Positions 15,501 to 15,982 of a DNA stretch of 15,982 nucleotides are shown here, piece after piece (positions within the stretch are counted from its first letter, which is position 1; every line of letters starts with the position of its first letter). Below the pieces are notes generated by a model, which was given only the letters and a program-made list of their open reading frames with translations, did not search any database and was not told the DNA's origin. The translations under genes and the position numbers were made by a program. This stretch comes from an uncultured Verrucomicrobiota bacterium (GTDB taxonomy: Bacteria; Verrucomicrobiota; Kiritimatiellia; RFP12; UBA1067): the NCBI GenBank assembly GCA_946615875.1, contig CAMOIK010000027.1:1-15982 (forward strand), read 5' to 3'.

Positions 15501-15808
15501 TGCCCACGGGCGACCTGCTCGCAATATGGAACGACCACGGCTCGCATCCTGAGATGAAGACATACCGCCCCTCGGAACACAAGTGGGCGAACGGATGGCG
15601 ATCCCCGCTCGCAGCCGCCCTTTCCTCCGACGACGGCAGGACGTGGAGCCGCCCGCGCTTCATCGAAACCGACAAGGACGGCTGGTTCTGCTACACCGCC
15701 ATACACCCCCTCAAGGACGGCTCGGTGCTCCTCGCATACTGCGCTTACGACATGCTCGCGCACACTCGGCTCGTCAAAGTGCCGCTCAAGTGGTTTTACG
15801 GAAACTAA
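12515..15808 (+). CDS. Secreted fusion of a circularly permuted GH3 glycosidase and a BNR sialidase domain
   Basis: 1097 residues with a Sec signal (about 1-18). The GH3 part has swapped order. First comes the GH3 C-terminal alpha/beta domain (LLKNDGALPL around 47-56, EGED at 118-121 likely holding the acid/base Glu, PGGEGG, FGHGLGYSSF at 251-260). An Fn3-like domain follows (about 261-375), and then the TIM barrel (about 436-735) with DGPAGVR at 491-497, RNFEYFSEDP from 554, KHFAGN from 587, and nucleophile Asp666 in VTDW. From about 747 a BNR_2-type sialidase follows almost without linker. It opens with NPRNSEG at 756-762 and has five Asp boxes (SxDxGxTW type) starting at 797, 853, 913, 969 and 1037. 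The GH3 sugar is not predictable by eye; beta-glucoside or beta-GlcNAc is possible. It overlaps the lyase gene by ATGCGTAG. True sialidase activity of this BNR family is likely but unproven. Confidence 0.88.
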   Translation: MRSTAAMAALALAAAAFAGGEGRVCARPDGTGNAALARRAAADGLVLLKNDGALPLDAGSAVALFGEPDALKPGGGGSSGVNAVRTVTLAEGLAEAGFSIDPASRQTALFVVVRNALEGEDSPDAAFELTEGERAALEEIKAAGFRRIVAVCGGGHVFDIGPLADDPAVDAILWAWYPGGEGGAAIADVLAGRTNPSGRLAETIAANVADYPTDRGWRESRWYVPYEEGIFVGYRYFETIPGAKSKVVYPFGHGLGYSSFSVRTQEAETDGDRVALRVEVANDGPRPGRHSVLCYTSCQGGAADHPAIELRAFAKTRLLAPGESQTLSLAFDKRDLAFFDDDEASPTCGSWVLDKGRYTVLVGGSVRETTPAAAFDVPEQRVLASPGLKLQADRLARLLRADGSFRSLPVAYPGHVEPADVLPVRTNAIDGVNTTLCDVADGKATLDELLDDMSLQEMLHLLFGHLREDPCGTGSIGALDKFRISAVQTCDGPAGVRREAASTFFPCAALLACAFDAPLAEEVGEAIGAEAAEAGFDLLLAPGMCIHRHPLCGRNFEYFSEDPLASGKAAAAYVKGVQSRGVGATLKHFAGNGRETTRRIQKDVASERAFREIYLRGFERAVKEAGPWAVMTAYNGINGFNCGENHGLVTGILRDEWGYRGLAVTDWLTTVPMWREIGAGNDVKMPKDIEDTNRDIQKRGDAVAEALFAYNRGYLSLSRIRESAKRVCELVLKSRRFARDRAERRPALELRPGPGNPRNSEGAFLTLADGRVLFAYSRYTGRSKSDHAPAQIAARFSSDGGATWTGKDEILVRDEGAMNVMSVSLLRLKSGEIALFYLRKNSLGDCRPVMRRSFDEARTWTEPTTCITDEVAYYVLNNDRVIQLADGRLLFAVAKHSFPDGKFDNAGVVATYSSDDNGATWRRGKTILEVRGEDGKAFAAQEPGVVECADGSILLWMRTDAGRQYFSRSTDRGDTWSSPEPSPLVSPLSPASIKRLPTGDLLAIWNDHGSHPEMKTYRPSEHKWANGWRSPLAAALSSDDGRTWSRPRFIETDKDGWFCYTAIHPLKDGSVLLAYCAYDMLAHTRLVKVPLKWFYGN

Positions 15809-15838
15809 ACCTCAACACCCACAGAAAGGAACACGAAG

Positions 15839-15982
15839 ATGAAAAACCACCTCTTCTCAATCCTCGCCGCCGCCGCCATAGGCGCGGTGCCGGCCGCTCG
15901 CGCCGAACTGACGCAACTCGACTCCTCTCAGTTCTCCCACAAATACGAGATGATAAAACTGCCAACGGAAGAAGATGTCGAC
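15839..15982 (+). CDS. Secreted protein of unknown function, N-terminal 48 residues (cut by window end)
   Basis: ATG at 15839 with AAAGGA (15825-15830) 8 nt upstream, 30 bp after the GH3-sialidase stop and probably in the same operon. The first 22 residues form a Sec signal: MKN, a hydrophobic Ala-rich core, then ARA-E cleavage. The visible mature part begins ELTQLDSSQFSHKYEM and is too short to assign to a family. By position it is likely another glycan-related exported protein, but this is only context. The leader is A/C-rich (CTCAACACCCACAGAAAGGA), like those of several minus-strand genes here. Confidence 0.75.
   Translation, partial: MKNHLFSILAAAAIGAVPAARAELTQLDSSQFSHKYEMIKLPTEEDVD

Noticed and set aside
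13033..15552. 839-codon plus-strand alternative frame inside the GH3-sialidase gene
   Set aside because: Arg/Pro-rich out-of-frame translation; the true frame shows GH3 motifs and five Asp boxes.
1..15982. CRISPR array, tRNA, rRNA or insertion sequence
   Set aside because: No regularly spaced repeats, cloverleaf or rRNA signatures, transposase motifs or flanking inverted repeats were seen on reading through.

Overview
The window is high-GC bacterial DNA packed with protein-coding genes. No rRNA, tRNA, CRISPR array or insertion sequence was seen. It falls into two blocks that diverge from an intergenic region at about 8088-8331. The gene content suggests an anaerobic, probably host-associated, Gram-negative bacterium: outer-membrane efflux parts, lipoproteins, rubredoxins, and secreted glycosidases for GlcNAc- and sialic-acid-containing glycans. 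The style (Tat-tagged DapA-family enzyme, BNR_2-type sialidase with an NPRNSEG motif, GH89, GH3, A/C-rich leaders) recalls the PVC group, for example Kiritimatiellota or Lentisphaerota. That placement is an inference from memory, not a search result.

Left block, minus strand, read from 8087 down to 1. First comes a small protein resembling the N-terminal OB-fold half of DRB0094-type RNA ligases but without a ligase domain. Next are a stand-alone rubredoxin and a flavin reductase-rubredoxin fusion, likely an electron-transfer pair for oxygen or nitric oxide handling. A tripartite efflux cluster follows: a TolC/OprM-type lipoprotein, a MacA-type lipoprotein adaptor whose start overlaps the TolC stop by ATGA, and a MacB/LolD-type ATPase. 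No FtsX-like permease is present. The block ends with the chaperone HtpG and the first 242 codons of the ABC-F translation factor EttA, cut by the window edge.

Right block, plus strand, 8332 to the end. It is a small glycan-use locus: a secreted GH89 alpha-N-acetylglucosaminidase, an AraC-family regulator, a DapA/NanA-family lyase with a clear Tat signal, and a secreted 1097-residue protein joining a circularly permuted GH3 glycosidase to a five-Asp-box sialidase domain. The start of another secreted protein follows. The lyase and the fusion overlap by 8 bp and are presumably co-transcribed. The likely logic is that sialidase releases sialic acid, the lyase splits it, and GH89 and GH3 remove neighbouring sugars, with AraC sensing a product.

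Regulatory DNA is unusually legible. The two divergent genes at 8087 and 8332 each have a perfect extended -10 (TGnTATAAT) ending 6-7 bp before the ATG, which predicts leaderless mRNAs. The AraC and lyase genes share an ungapped 75-bp upstream element, about 77% identical, containing a TTTGTA...GCAAACC dyad and an extended -10 (TGGTATCAT).

The most unusual items are the permuted GH3-sialidase fusion, the exported sialic-acid lyase, the duplicated promoter element, the orphan OB-fold protein and the paired leaderless promoters.
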